Source: Kribbella sandramycini
GTDB taxonomy: Bacteria; Actinomycetota; Actinomycetes; Propionibacteriales; Kribbellaceae
Reading direction: 5' to 3'
Assembly (NCBI RefSeq): GCF_013131805.1
Contig: NZ_JABJRC010000008.1
Coordinates: 186,001 to 250,000, forward strand
DNA length: 64,000 bases
In this document: in pieces, positions 36,116 through 47,521 of the stretch
Numbering within the stretch: the stretch's first letter is position 1
Layout: the number at the start of each line of letters is the position of its first letter
Notes under the pieces: model-generated
What the model saw: the letters and a program-made list of their open reading frames with translations, nothing else
Database searches by the model: none
Told to the model about the DNA's origin: nothing
Made by a program: the position numbers and the translations under genes

Positions 36116-37087
36116 TCAGCGGGCCAGGTATTTCCGAACGTCATCGGCAACCTGCGCCCGGTGCGCCATCTCGTATTTGCGCAAAATCGCACTGAGATGT
36201 GTTTTTACGGTATTGAGGCTGATCCCCAGTTCGGCCGCGAGCTGGTCGTTGTCGAGCCCGTCGGCGAGCAGGACGGCGATCCCCTGCTGGGCCTTGGTCA
36301 GCCCGCCGAACCGGCGCTCGGGCCCCTCGTCGGTCTCCATCAGCATCTCGATCAGCTCGGACTGAATGTGCTCGGTGGTCTCCACGATCCGGCTCAGATG
36401 ACCGTGCACCTCGGTCTCGCCCATCGCCTCGACCGCGATCTCCCGGATCGCCGCGATCCGGTGCACCAGGTACTCCATGACATGGTCCGACGTCAGCAGA
36501 TTCGGCCCGATGTCACCGGCCGGCAACCGCCGCAGGGCCTCCCGATCCTCCCCCTCACGAGTCAGCACCCGCTCGACGACCCCGCCCAGCCACTCGAACG
36601 CCCGGACCGCGTTGTCGTCGTAACTGCGCGGCTCGTAACTCTGCATCGACAACATCCCGAACAACTGATCCGGACCGTCCTTCGCCGGCCGGAAGATCGG
36701 CACCGTCACCACATCCTCCGACCGCCGCCCAACCGCCCCGATCGGCACGCCGGCATGCAACGCCGAGCCGTTGTCGTACGCGTACCGATACGTCTGCCGA
36801 TGTTTCAGCAACCACGCCGTCTGCCCATTCGGCCCGTAGCTGTGCGTATCCGGAGCGACATAACGCCCATCGTCGTACCCGTACGGATACCGCACCCGAT
36901 TCGCCCCGTGCAGAAAGCCCACGAAGAACGTGTCGACCCGCGCAACTTTGGCCACCACGACCCGCACATAGTCGTACAGCCCGTAGTGATCGGCGCGGAA
37001 CAGCGCCTCGATCTTGTGATAAGCCTCGCGCAGGACGATCGCAGTCTCGGCGTCCACCCTGAGCGGAGCCGCACCCGCCTCCGGCAC
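36116..37087 (-). CDS. GAF-domain LuxR-type transcriptional regulator
   Basis: A 323-residue regulator. Residues about 20-180 form a GAF-like sensor (ALFRADHYGLYDYVRVVVAKVARVDTFFVGFL ... VVTVPIFRPAKDGPDQLFGMLSMQSY). A helical linker follows and the last 60 residues are a LuxR helix-turn-helix (LTKAQQGIAVLLADGLDNDQLAAELGISLNTVKTHLSAILRKY). No receiver domain. GTG at 37087 is the most likely start. It lies between the GH2 gene and a divergent lipoprotein gene; any regulation of these is guesswork. Confidence 0.88.
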   Translation of the reverse strand: MPEAGAAPLRVDAETAIVLREAYHKIEALFRADHYGLYDYVRVVVAKVARVDTFFVGFLHGANRVRYPYGYDDGRYVAPDTHSYGPNGQTAWLLKHRQTYRYAYDNGSALHAGVPIGAVGRRSEDVVTVPIFRPAKDGPDQLFGMLSMQSYEPRSYDDNAVRAFEWLGGVVERVLTREGEDREALRRLPAGDIGPNLLTSDHVMEYLVHRIAAIREIAVEAMGETEVHGHLSRIVETTEHIQSELIEMLMETDEGPERRFGGLTKAQQGIAVLLADGLDNDQLAAELGISLNTVKTHLSAILRKYEMAHRAQVADDVRKYLAR

Positions 37088-37293
37088 GACACACCCCTGC
37101 TCTATCGATCAACTCCCAATCCTGCCCAACCCCCGCCCCAATGCCAAGCAGTCAGCCAACCCGACGCCTTACCGCGAACCGACCGACTCGGCGCCGGCCG
37201 TTGCACGTTCCTGCAACTCGCAGCGACCGGCGCGAGACCATCCGTCACCTAGAATCACCCGTTCGAACCACCTTTTTCTCGGGGAGGCAGTAC

Positions 37294-37860
37294 GTGATCA
37301 GGCTCGGCACGACCGTGACAACAGGGCTCCTGCTGCTCACCCTCACCGCCTGCGGCAGCAACTCCGAGCCCACCACGGCACCCACCCGAACACCCTTGTT
37401 TCCGACAACCACCCCCACGCCGACGCCCACCGCGGACCCCACCGCGAAGGCCAAGACCCAGATCCTGGCGAACTACTCGACCTTCATCGTCACGCTCGAC
37501 ACGGGCTTCCGCGACGGCGGTCCCGACGTCTCCTACGCCAGATTCATGACCGGCGACGCCCTGGAATCCCTCAAGCACTCCACGACGTTCAACAAAGGTT
37601 TCCACCGAGCCAAGGTGACCGGCTACTTACGCTTGCTCGAGTCGCGCGTCTCCGCACCCGATCTGAAGGCGAAGGTGCCTACCGCCACCATCACCGCGTG
37701 CGTGATCGACAACATGTCCGCGGTCAGCGCCCGCAACGGCAAGCAGCTGATCAAGCCGGCGGGCAAGATCACCCGGCTCGACAAGGTTCAGCTGGTGAAA
37801 GGCAAATGGCTCATCTTCTCCACCGACACCAGGGTGGCCTCGTTCGGCTGCAGCAAATGA
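37294..37860 (+). CDS. Secreted lipoprotein of unknown function
   Basis: A 188-residue lipoprotein: signal peptide IRLGTTVTTGLLLLTLTAC with Cys as lipid anchor, then a Thr/Pro-rich linker (about residues 25-52) likely to be O-mannosylated, and a folded domain of about 130 residues with two cysteines. The fold (helix pair plus sheet, with KVQLVKGKWLIFS near the end) resembles NTF2-like secreted proteins, tentatively. GTG at 37294 follows GGGGAGG. The next gene overlaps by ATGA, so the two are coupled. Confidence 0.85.
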   Translation: MIRLGTTVTTGLLLLTLTACGSNSEPTTAPTRTPLFPTTTPTPTPTADPTAKAKTQILANYSTFIVTLDTGFRDGGPDVSYARFMTGDALESLKHSTTFNKGFHRAKVTGYLRLLESRVSAPDLKAKVPTATITACVIDNMSAVSARNGKQLIKPAGKITRLDKVQLVKGKWLIFSTDTRVASFGCSK

Positions 37861-38762
37861 GGATTCTCACCGCCCTCGCGATCACGGCCGCGTTGCTGAC
37901 AGCGAGTGCGCCGGCCGAGGCCCGGCCGACCTGCGCCCCGACCGGTGGCCTCTCGGGTAACGGCAAGAGCGTCACGGGTGAGCTCGGCTGCAGCGGTAGC
38001 GAAAGGACCGGCGGGAAGAAGGACAAGACGAAGTGGACCAAGGGCGGTCAGCCGCCGCTCTGCGTCTGGGTTCCGCAGCCCGGCTACGTCCCCCCGCACA
38101 CCGAACCCACCACTGAGAAGGGCATGTGGTACGCCCGCTTCTGCAAGTTCGGCGACTTCCAGACCCTCGAGCAGTTCGAGGCCGAGATGGCGTCCTGGGG
38201 CGACTTCGACAGCATCCGCCGCAACGAGATGATGCGCCGCGCCGGCATCGACTACCGCTTCTTCGTGACCCCGCCGCCGACCCGCCCCACCGCCCGCCAG
38301 GTGATGGAGTACATCGCCGCCGAGACGGTCTACCCCCAGACCTACCTCGCCGTGAACCCCAAGGCCGGCGACAACGTCATCGACGTTCCTACCTGGATCT
38401 GGCTCACCGACGCCAAGGGCGCCTACCAGCCCGCCGGCTACGACGCCCAGGAAAAGAACCTTGTCCGCTTCGGCTACAGCCTCCGCTGGCGCATCGTCCC
38501 CAAGCTCGCCGTCGACACCGGCGCCGGCGACATCTCTCCCGCTTGTACCGGCATCGGCGTCCCCTGGTCCGCCACCGCCGACCCCGCCGACGCGTGCACC
38601 GTCACCTACGGCAAATCCGGCACCTACACGCTCGCCGCCACCATGAGCTGGACCGTCGAATGGTGGCTGGACGGCGAGGCCCAGGACTCTCTCGCAGGCC
38701 CCGACAACACGGCCTCCACGACCGTCACCGTCAAGGAGATCCAGACCGTCGTCGGCCGCTGA
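37857..38762 (+). CDS. Secreted protein of unknown function
   Basis: A 301-residue exported protein. Signal peptide: RILTALAITAALLTASAPAEA. The mature part has a Gly/Lys-rich N-terminal stretch, then a Cys/Trp-rich region (PPLCVWVPQPGYVPPH) and a C-terminal beta-rich domain (TYGKSGTYTLAATMSWTVEWW) resembling PKD-like folds. Its ATG overlaps the lipoprotein stop. Such lipoprotein/secreted pairs recur in actinobacteria, but I know no assigned role. Confidence 0.85.
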   Translation: MRILTALAITAALLTASAPAEARPTCAPTGGLSGNGKSVTGELGCSGSERTGGKKDKTKWTKGGQPPLCVWVPQPGYVPPHTEPTTEKGMWYARFCKFGDFQTLEQFEAEMASWGDFDSIRRNEMMRRAGIDYRFFVTPPPTRPTARQVMEYIAAETVYPQTYLAVNPKAGDNVIDVPTWIWLTDAKGAYQPAGYDAQEKNLVRFGYSLRWRIVPKLAVDTGAGDISPACTGIGVPWSATADPADACTVTYGKSGTYTLAATMSWTVEWWLDGEAQDSLAGPDNTASTTVTVKEIQTVVGR

Positions 38763-39085
38763 CCAGCCGGCTGAGTCGCAATGCTTCGGCAGGGGCGGCC
38801 GTTGCAGCTCCGTGCAATCGGTGTCACGCACAGGTAGTCGCGGGTGGGGTTCGGAGTCTCCGAGTCGCCCTCCCAAGCCTCGGCTGTACTCCCGTCCGCC
38901 ACCCGCGACCACGTCCGGAACGCCGGTTGCCCGCGACTCTCGACCCCACCTGAGATCGAAAGGCCCCCCGCGGTTGTCCGGGGTTCCCTCCCCCCTGCTG
39001 ATTACAGCGTGCCACCGGATTCCGGGGGTTGCCTATCGCTCGCCGGGTTAGCTGGTTGTGCTCTCAACCTCACCCCGGGAGTGAG
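38763..39085. other. Gene-free stretch with an 11-base inverted repeat
   Basis: About 320 bases between convergent genes hold no credible reading frame. GTCGCGGGTGG at 38837-38847 and CCACCCGCGAC at 38899-38909 are exact complements; a small hairpin TCGGAG-T-CTCCGA lies between them. Together they could end transcription of the secreted-protein pair. I see no promoter or RNA gene here. Confidence 0.45.
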
Positions 39086-40630
<1,545 letters not shown>

Positions 40631-40639
40631 CGTGGTGGG

Positions 40640-42922
<2,283 letters not shown>

Positions 42923-43339
42923 TCAAGCGCACTCGGAGCAGAGCCCCCAGTAGATGACCTCGGCCTCGTCGATGACGAACCCGTGGTCGTCCGACGCGTG
43001 CAGACAGGGCGCATGCCCGACCGCACAGTCGACGTCGGCGATGGCGCCGCAGCTGCGGCACACGACGTGATGATGGTTGTCCCCCACCCGGGACTCGTAG
43101 CGCGCCACCGAGCCGAGCGGCTGGATCCGGCGGACGAGGCCGGCTCCGGTCAGCGTGTGCAACGAGTCGTAGACCGCCTGGTGCGAGACCTCCGGCAGAT
43201 CGTTGCGCACGGCACCGATCAGCGAGTCGGTATCCGCGTGCGGATGCGCATGGACGGCCTGCAGGACGGCGACCCGCGGCCGCGTCACCCGCAGCTCGGC
43301 GCCCCGCAACAACTGCTGGAGCTCCTCGACCGTCGGCAC
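42923..43339 (-). CDS. furA: Fur-family peroxide-responsive repressor
   Basis: A 138-residue repressor. Winged helix: LRVTRPRVAVLQAVHAHPHADTDSLI ... SHQAVYDSLHTLTGAGLVRRI. Metal sites: VGDNHHHVVCRSCGAIADVDC and the C-terminal CSEC, giving the CxxC pairs of structural zinc. It is very similar to mycobacterial FurA, which represses katG and itself and is relieved by peroxide. GTG at 43339 overlaps GGAGG with no spacing, so translation is probably leaderless from the promoter just upstream. Confidence 0.95.
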   Translation of the reverse strand: MPTVEELQQLLRGAELRVTRPRVAVLQAVHAHPHADTDSLIGAVRNDLPEVSHQAVYDSLHTLTGAGLVRRIQPLGSVARYESRVGDNHHHVVCRSCGAIADVDCAVGHAPCLHASDDHGFVIDEAEVIYWGLCSECA

Positions 43340-43346
43340 CTCCAGA

Positions 43347-43374
43347 GTCTTACGTGTTTTCTGGAATCAGTCAA
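43347..43374 (-). promoter_or_regulatory. furA-katG promoter and FurA box
   Basis: On the minus strand TTGACT (43374-43369) and TAAGAC (43352-43347) are spaced 16 bases; between them lies GATTCCAGAAAA, which matches the AT-rich operator upstream of mycobacterial furA. The -10 ends seven bases before the GTG start. The stop codon of the hxlR gene falls inside the -35 hexamer. Confidence 0.75.
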
Positions 43375-43756
43375 GATTAGCTTCTGCGACACCTAGCAGG
43401 CGGTTGTCGGCAGCCTCGTCGTAGCGCTCTTGGGCCTGCTGGACGTCGTCGACGTACGACTCGGCCCAGGTCTGGAGGGCGCGGAGCGGATCGTGGAGCG
43501 TTCGGCCGAGCGGAGTGAGGCGGTAGTGGACGTCGTCCTTCTCGACCATTCCGTCGCGCTCCAGGGCGCGCAGACTGTCGACGAGGACTTTCTTGGTGAT
43601 GCCGTCGACCTGCCGGTGCAGCTCGCCGAAGCGCAGCGGCTGCTCGTGGAGCAGGATGACGATCATCGCCGTCCATTTGTTCGCGATGCGGGCCAGCGAC
43701 GCCCGCGACGGGCATTTCGCCGAGAACACCGTCCACTCCCGCCGCTGTTCGGTCAC
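43367..43756 (-). CDS. HxlR-family transcriptional regulator
   Basis: A 129-residue MarR-like winged-helix protein of the HxlR/DUF24 group. CPSRASLARIANKWTAMIVILL and FGELHRQVDGITKKVLVDSLRALERDGMV are diagnostic; the N-terminal Cys in FSAKCP is the residue that senses thiol stress in many members. GTG at 43756 is divergent from the NTF2-like gene at 43818, its probable target. Its 3' end overlaps the furA promoter. Confidence 0.92.
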   Translation of the reverse strand: MTEQRREWTVFSAKCPSRASLARIANKWTAMIVILLHEQPLRFGELHRQVDGITKKVLVDSLRALERDGMVEKDDVHYRLTPLGRTLHDPLRALQTWAESYVDDVQQAQERYDEAADNRLLGVAEANLD

Positions 43757-43817
43757 GTTGAAGTAACCACCCTCTCCTCCGGCACGCTGGATTCCCAGCT
43801 AACCACGGAGGTCAGAC

Positions 43818-44204
43818 ATGTCAGCCATCGATGTCGTAGGCAAGTACGGCGCCGCTGCCGCAGCCGGCGACCTGGAAGCCCTCGCCGCCACCCTGCACCC
43901 GGACGCCGTCTGGCACCAGCCCGGCGCCAACCAACTCTCCGGCGACCACACCGGCCCCGAGGCGATCGTCGCCCACCTCGGCCGTTTCTTCGCCCTCTCC
44001 AACGGCACGTTCGCCCTGGAGACCGAGTCCGCCACCGAGTCCGGCGCCCTCGTCTCCACCACCGTCCGCTTCACCGCCCAGCGCGAAGGCCGCCCCGACC
44101 TCGACCAGCGCGGCGTCGACATCTTCCGCGTCGACGGCGACAAGATCGCCGAGATCTGGCTGATCAGCGAGAACCAGCCCGAAGAAGACACCTTCTGGAA
44201 CTGA
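43818..44204 (+). CDS. SnoaL/NTF2-like protein
   Basis: A 128-residue single-domain protein of the nuclear-transport-factor-2 fold (DVVGKYGAAAAAGDLEALAATLHPDAVWHQPG ... GVDIFRVDGDKIAEIWLISEN). Such proteins act as small isomerases, hydrolases or ligand-binding proteins; residues H and D near the pocket (DAVWHQP) are present but do not define a reaction. ATG has GGAGGT upstream. It is divergent from hxlR by 61 bases and ends at a strong terminator. Confidence 0.88.
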   Translation: MSAIDVVGKYGAAAAAGDLEALAATLHPDAVWHQPGANQLSGDHTGPEAIVAHLGRFFALSNGTFALETESATESGALVSTTVRFTAQREGRPDLDQRGVDIFRVDGDKIAEIWLISENQPEEDTFWN

Positions 44205-44206
44205 AC

Positions 44207-44234
44207 CAAGGCCGGTCCAGCTGGACCGGCCTTG
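44207..44234. terminator. Bidirectional terminator, 28-base palindrome
   Basis: A perfect 14-base inverted repeat without spacer, centred on CCAGCTGG, lies between convergent genes. A T-containing stretch follows on the plus side (TTGTTCGTTTCG). Confidence 0.85.
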
Positions 44235-44243
44235 TTCGTTTCG

Positions 44244-44651
44244 TCAGCCCTTGTACAGGCAGAACGAATAGATCGTCCGCCCCGTGGTCGTCGTGTCGCC
44301 ACGCGGCTCGAACCACAGCGTGCCGTTCCCGGCCGCCTGATAGCTCAAGCTGACCGTCTTCGTCACCTTGCGCCCCGACGTCCCCAGCAACGTCGTCGAC
44401 GTACTGGCCGTCCCCTGCGCCTTCCGCACCCGAATCATCTTCTTGGTGCCCACGATCGAGTACGTGACCTTCACCTTCGCATTCCCACCCGGCCAGTTCC
44501 GGTACGAGAACCCGATCCCCCGCCCCACCGAATCCGTCGCACTCGACGACCGCACACAAGTCACCGCAGCCGCTTCCCCAACCACCGGCCCCGCCACCAA
44601 CCCAGCCGTCAACAACCCCAGCACCAACACCCCGCGCACAACAACTCTCAC
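44244..44651 (-). CDS. Small secreted protein of unknown function
   Basis: A 135-residue exported protein. Signal peptide about residues 1-29 (VLVLGLLTAGLVAGPVVGEAAA), then a beta-rich mature domain of about 105 residues with two cysteines, one at each end (VTCVRSS and SFCLYKG), probably a disulfide. Thr/Ser-rich. GTG at 44651 has AGGAG seven bases upstream. No family recognised. Confidence 0.8.
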   Translation of the reverse strand: MRVVVRGVLVLGLLTAGLVAGPVVGEAAAVTCVRSSSATDSVGRGIGFSYRNWPGGNAKVKVTYSIVGTKKMIRVRKAQGTASTSTTLLGTSGRKVTKTVSLSYQAAGNGTLWFEPRGDTTTTGRTIYSFCLYKG

Positions 44652-44842
44652 AACCCACTCCTACCTAGATCGGACCCCGCCAACCTAGGAACCACCCCCG
44701 TCACCCCGCTGCCCGTACCCAACCCGTACCACCCCCAGCAACGCACGGAGCCGGCCACCGCCGACGAGCGAAGCGAAGTCGCAGGGGGTGCGGGTGGCGA
44801 AGCCCCCGCCCGCGGCAAGCGAAGCGCGGCCGCACAACACGA

Positions 44843-44889
44843 CGAAGGCGAGGCGGCGAGCGCTGTAAGCGCCGCACACCTCGCCTTCG
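44843..44889 (-). terminator. Hairpin 3' of tRNA-Ala
   Basis: CGAAGGCGAGG (44843-44853) and CCTCGCCTTCG (44879-44889) pair exactly, with an inner CGGCG/CGCCG stem. It starts seven bases past the tRNA and is its likely terminator. The rest of 44652-44842 shows no gene. Confidence 0.65.
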
Positions 44890-44895
44890 ACTTCG

Positions 44896-44968
44896 TGGAG
44901 CTGAGGGGATTCGAACCCCTGGCCTCTTCGTTGCGAACGAAGCGCGCTACCAACTGCGCCACAGCCCC
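44896..44968 (-). tRNA. tRNA-Ala (anticodon CGC)
   Basis: A 73-base cloverleaf without encoded CCA. Acceptor GGGGCTG pairs with CAGCTCC and includes the G3-U70 wobble that is the alanine identity element. The D arm is GCGC-type, the anticodon loop is TTCGCAA (CGC, reading GCG), and the T loop is TTCGAAT. Discriminator A73. Confidence 0.97.
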
Positions 44969-45044
44969 AGATCGGTCGCTTCTGGTTTCCCTTGGCGACC
45001 GCGAAACTCTAACACGATGGGTGCCAGAGACTAAAACCGGATTG

Positions 45045-45842
45045 CTAGTCGCCGACCGCGCGCTTGACCTCGGGCTCTTCGACGGCCGGGGGTGGGGCGT
45101 CGGCGACGAAGGGCTGTTCGGCGGGGTCGGTGGTGCGGGCGCTGGAGAAGACCTCGTCGTCGGTGAGGGAGATGGTCCGGACGGTGCGGTCCGGGGCCTT
45201 CTCCTTGAGGACGTACGTCGGGAGCGTGACAGGCACGGGGTCCCAGAGGCCCTCGGCGGGGGCCGGCTTCTCGACGACCGGTGCGGGGTCGGCGGGAAGC
45301 TTGACCTCGATCGTGAGCTCGTCGTCGGGGGACGGCGCGGGCTTGCCGGCCGGGCCGCGGTCGTGCCGGGACTGCGCACGCGTCCGCCGCTCGGCGGCCA
45401 GCCGGGCCCGCTCCTGGGCCTGCCGGCGCAGCTGCACCCGGGTGAGGACGACGAAGCCCAGGATGAGGCCGCCCGGGATGGCGACCGCCCACCACAGCAG
45501 GATGCCGAGGCCGGCCAGCGCCGTGACGGACAGCAGAGAAAGGGTCAGGATCGACAGCACCCGCCGGCGGCGCATAGCGGCCACCCGGCGGGCTCTGTTC
45601 GGGACGTACCGCGCCGGCGGCGGCAGGTCCTCGGCAGTGTCAGCCGTGTCCACGGGCTCGGCAGCGCCGGCCGGACGGACGACGTACCGCGGCCGCGACG
45701 GGTCGCGGGACAGCACCCGGCCGTCGCCGGAGGTCGGCACCGAGCGGGCCCGGGCCTCGTCACTCCGCTTCAGCATCATCGGGACGAGATAGGCGGCCCA
45801 CGCGGCGACGATCGCCACATAGATCAGTCCTGTCGTCCCCAT
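45045..45842 (-). CDS. glpR: GlpR/SepX membrane protein, gephyrin-like protein receptor
   Basis: A 265-residue membrane protein: one N-terminal helix (GTTGLIYVAIVAAWAAYLVPMML), a basic linker, two more helices (ILTLSLLSVTALAGLGILLWWAVAIPGGLILGFVVL), then a long acidic/Pro-rich cytoplasmic tail. This topology and its place beside rimJ, moeA and galU match GlpR of Corynebacterium and SepX of Streptomyces, division proteins that bind the MoeA-like Glp. Identification rests on synteny and topology more than motif; the C-terminal tail would be the interacting part. Confidence 0.8.
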   Translation of the reverse strand: MGTTGLIYVAIVAAWAAYLVPMMLKRSDEARARSVPTSGDGRVLSRDPSRPRYVVRPAGAAEPVDTADTAEDLPPPARYVPNRARRVAAMRRRRVLSILTLSLLSVTALAGLGILLWWAVAIPGGLILGFVVLTRVQLRRQAQERARLAAERRTRAQSRHDRGPAGKPAPSPDDELTIEVKLPADPAPVVEKPAPAEGLWDPVPVTLPTYVLKEKAPDRTVRTISLTDDEVFSSARTTDPAEQPFVADAPPPAVEEPEVKRAVGD

Positions 45843-45939
45843 GCGACGACGCTAAAGCGCCGCGAGCAGAACTTCAGGTACGTGCGACGGTGTGTCGCAA
45901 GAAGACTCGTGTGACTGATGTGAACAGTACGCAGCGTAA

Positions 45940-46557
45940 TCAGGTCAACCGGGCGACCAGGCCCGGCCCGACCTCTTCCCGGTTGAGCGCGAAGATGCGG
46001 TGGTCGCGCCAGTCGCCGTCGATGTGCAGGAAGCGCGGACGCTCCCCCTCGTACCGGAAACCGAGCTTGTCCACCACCCGCAGGCTGGCCTTGTTCTCCG
46101 GCCGGATCGCGACCTCGATCCGGTGCAGCCCGAGCGCGAACCAGCAGTGGTCGGCCGCGAGCGCGACCGCGGTCGGCACGATGCCGCGTCCGGCGTACTG
46201 CTCGTCGACCCAGTAGCCGAGGTTGGCCCAGCGGGCCGAGCCGTAGGTGATGCCGGAGACGGTGAGCTGTCCGACGAGCGGCCACTTCGCCCGCGCGCCC
46301 GCGCCCGCGGCGCCGCCGTACGTGATGACGAAGGGCAGCATCCGGCCGTAGCGCGCCTGCCGGTTCCAGTCCCGCGCCATGGCGCGGAAGGTGCGGGCTC
46401 CGTCGTCCGCGCCGGGCGGCTGGGTCGCATCCCAGGGGCGGAGCCAACTGACGTTGCGCTGCCGGGCAGCAGCCCACTCTGCGCCGTCGCCGGCTTTCAG
46501 CGGCCGCAGCGCGACCTGGCCGTGCTGTAGCTCGACCGGCCAGTGCACGATCGCCAT
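45940..46557 (-). CDS. rimJ: GNAT acetyltransferase, RimJ type
   Basis: A 205-residue GNAT protein of the ribosomal-protein-alanine N-acetyltransferase group. The opening VALRPLKAGDGAEWAAARQRNVSWLRPW and the acetyl-CoA site (GYWVDEQYAGRGIVPTAVALAADHCW, then RIEVAIRPENKASLRVVDKLGFRYEG) are typical. ATG at 46557 shares one base with the moaB stop (TGATG), so translation is coupled. Its presence in the glp/glpR cluster is conserved in actinobacteria, but the target protein is not evident. Confidence 0.92.
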   Translation of the reverse strand: MAIVHWPVELQHGQVALRPLKAGDGAEWAAARQRNVSWLRPWDATQPPGADDGARTFRAMARDWNRQARYGRMLPFVITYGGAAGAGARAKWPLVGQLTVSGITYGSARWANLGYWVDEQYAGRGIVPTAVALAADHCWFALGLHRIEVAIRPENKASLRVVDKLGFRYEGERPRFLHIDGDWRDHRIFALNREEVGPGLVARLT

Positions 46558-47045
46558 CAGTCGCCGTCCGTCCGCACGTGGTCGCCACCGCGCACCTGCT
46601 CGACCGCGTGCCGCAGCAACGGCTGCAGGACCGCAAGCCCGTCCTTCACTCCGCCACGCGAGCCGGGCAGGTTCACGATCACCGTCGTACCGGCGACGCC
46701 CGCAAGCCCACGCGACAGCGAAGCCGTCGGTACGCCGTTCGCGACGCCGTAGGCCCGGATTGCCTCAGCAACCCCCGGCACCACCTTGTCGAGTACAGCG
46801 GCGGTCTCCTCCGGCGTCCGGTCCGTCGGCGAGATCCCGGTGCCACCTGTCGTCAGTACGACGTCGTACGCCGATGCGACCGCAGCACGCAGCGTCTCAC
46901 CCACCGGAGCGCCGTCCGGCACGATCTGCGGCCCGTCGACGTCGAAGCCCCACTCTGCGAGCCGCTCCGCGATCAATGGGCCCGTTGTGTCGGTGTACAC
47001 CCCGGCAGCGGCCCGGTTGGACACGCTGACCACCAGCGCCTTCAC
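46557..47045 (-). CDS. moaB: MogA/MoaB-type molybdopterin adenylyltransferase
   Basis: A 162-residue protein of the MoCF-binding fold: ALVVSVSNRAAAGVYTDTTGPLIAERL at the start and VVLTTGGTGISPTDRTPE, the GTG-P-D active-site loop that binds molybdopterin. It adenylylates molybdopterin before metal insertion by MoeA. GTG at 47045 overlaps the moaC stop (GTGA). Confidence 0.93.
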   Translation of the reverse strand: MKALVVSVSNRAAAGVYTDTTGPLIAERLAEWGFDVDGPQIVPDGAPVGETLRAAVASAYDVVLTTGGTGISPTDRTPEETAAVLDKVVPGVAEAIRAYGVANGVPTASLSRGLAGVAGTTVIVNLPGSRGGVKDGLAVLQPLLRHAVEQVRGGDHVRTDGD

Positions 47046-47521
47046 GAGCGCTCCCACAGGCCGGTCTTACCGCCCTCTTTGCGCTCGACGCGGACGTCGG
47101 ACAACACCGCGGCTGGGTCCAGCGCCTTCACCATGTCGATCACCGCGAGACCGGCCACGGCGACCGCCGTGAGGGCCTCCATCTCGACGCCGGTCCGGTC
47201 GGTCGTCTTCACGGCCGCAGTGATGAGTACGGCGTCGTCCGCGACCTCGAGGTCGACCTTGACGCCGGTGATCGCGATCGGGTGGCAGAGCGGGACCAGG
47301 TCCGGCGTCCGCTTGGCGCCCATGATGCCCGCGATCCGGGCGACCGCGAGCGCGTCGCCTTTCGGCACCCCGTCGCCGCGGAGCGCGCCGACCACCTCGG
47401 CCGAGACCAAAACCTTGCCGGAGGCAACGGCTCGCCGGGTGCTGGTCTCCTTCGCCGACACGTCCACCATCCGCGCCGCCCCCGTCTCGTCGACGTGGGT
47501 CAGCCCGCGGTCGTCCGTCAT
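47042..47521 (-). CDS. moaC: Cyclic pyranopterin monophosphate synthase
   Basis: A 159-residue enzyme that completes the first step of molybdenum cofactor synthesis with MoaA. Signature blocks: LTHVDETGAARMVDVSAKE, GIMGAKRTPDLVPLCHPI and GVEMEALTAVAVAGLAVIDMVKA, including the catalytic Lys in GAKRT. ATG overlaps the moeA stop (ATGA). Confidence 0.97.
   Translation of the reverse strand: MTDDRGLTHVDETGAARMVDVSAKETSTRRAVASGKVLVSAEVVGALRGDGVPKGDALAVARIAGIMGAKRTPDLVPLCHPIAITGVKVDLEVADDAVLITAAVKTTDRTGVEMEALTAVAVAGLAVIDMVKALDPAAVLSDVRVERKEGGKTGLWERS

Noticed and set aside
44685-44879. Short minus-strand open frame next to tRNA-Ala
   Set aside because: Low-complexity text with no start signal, overlapping a hairpin.
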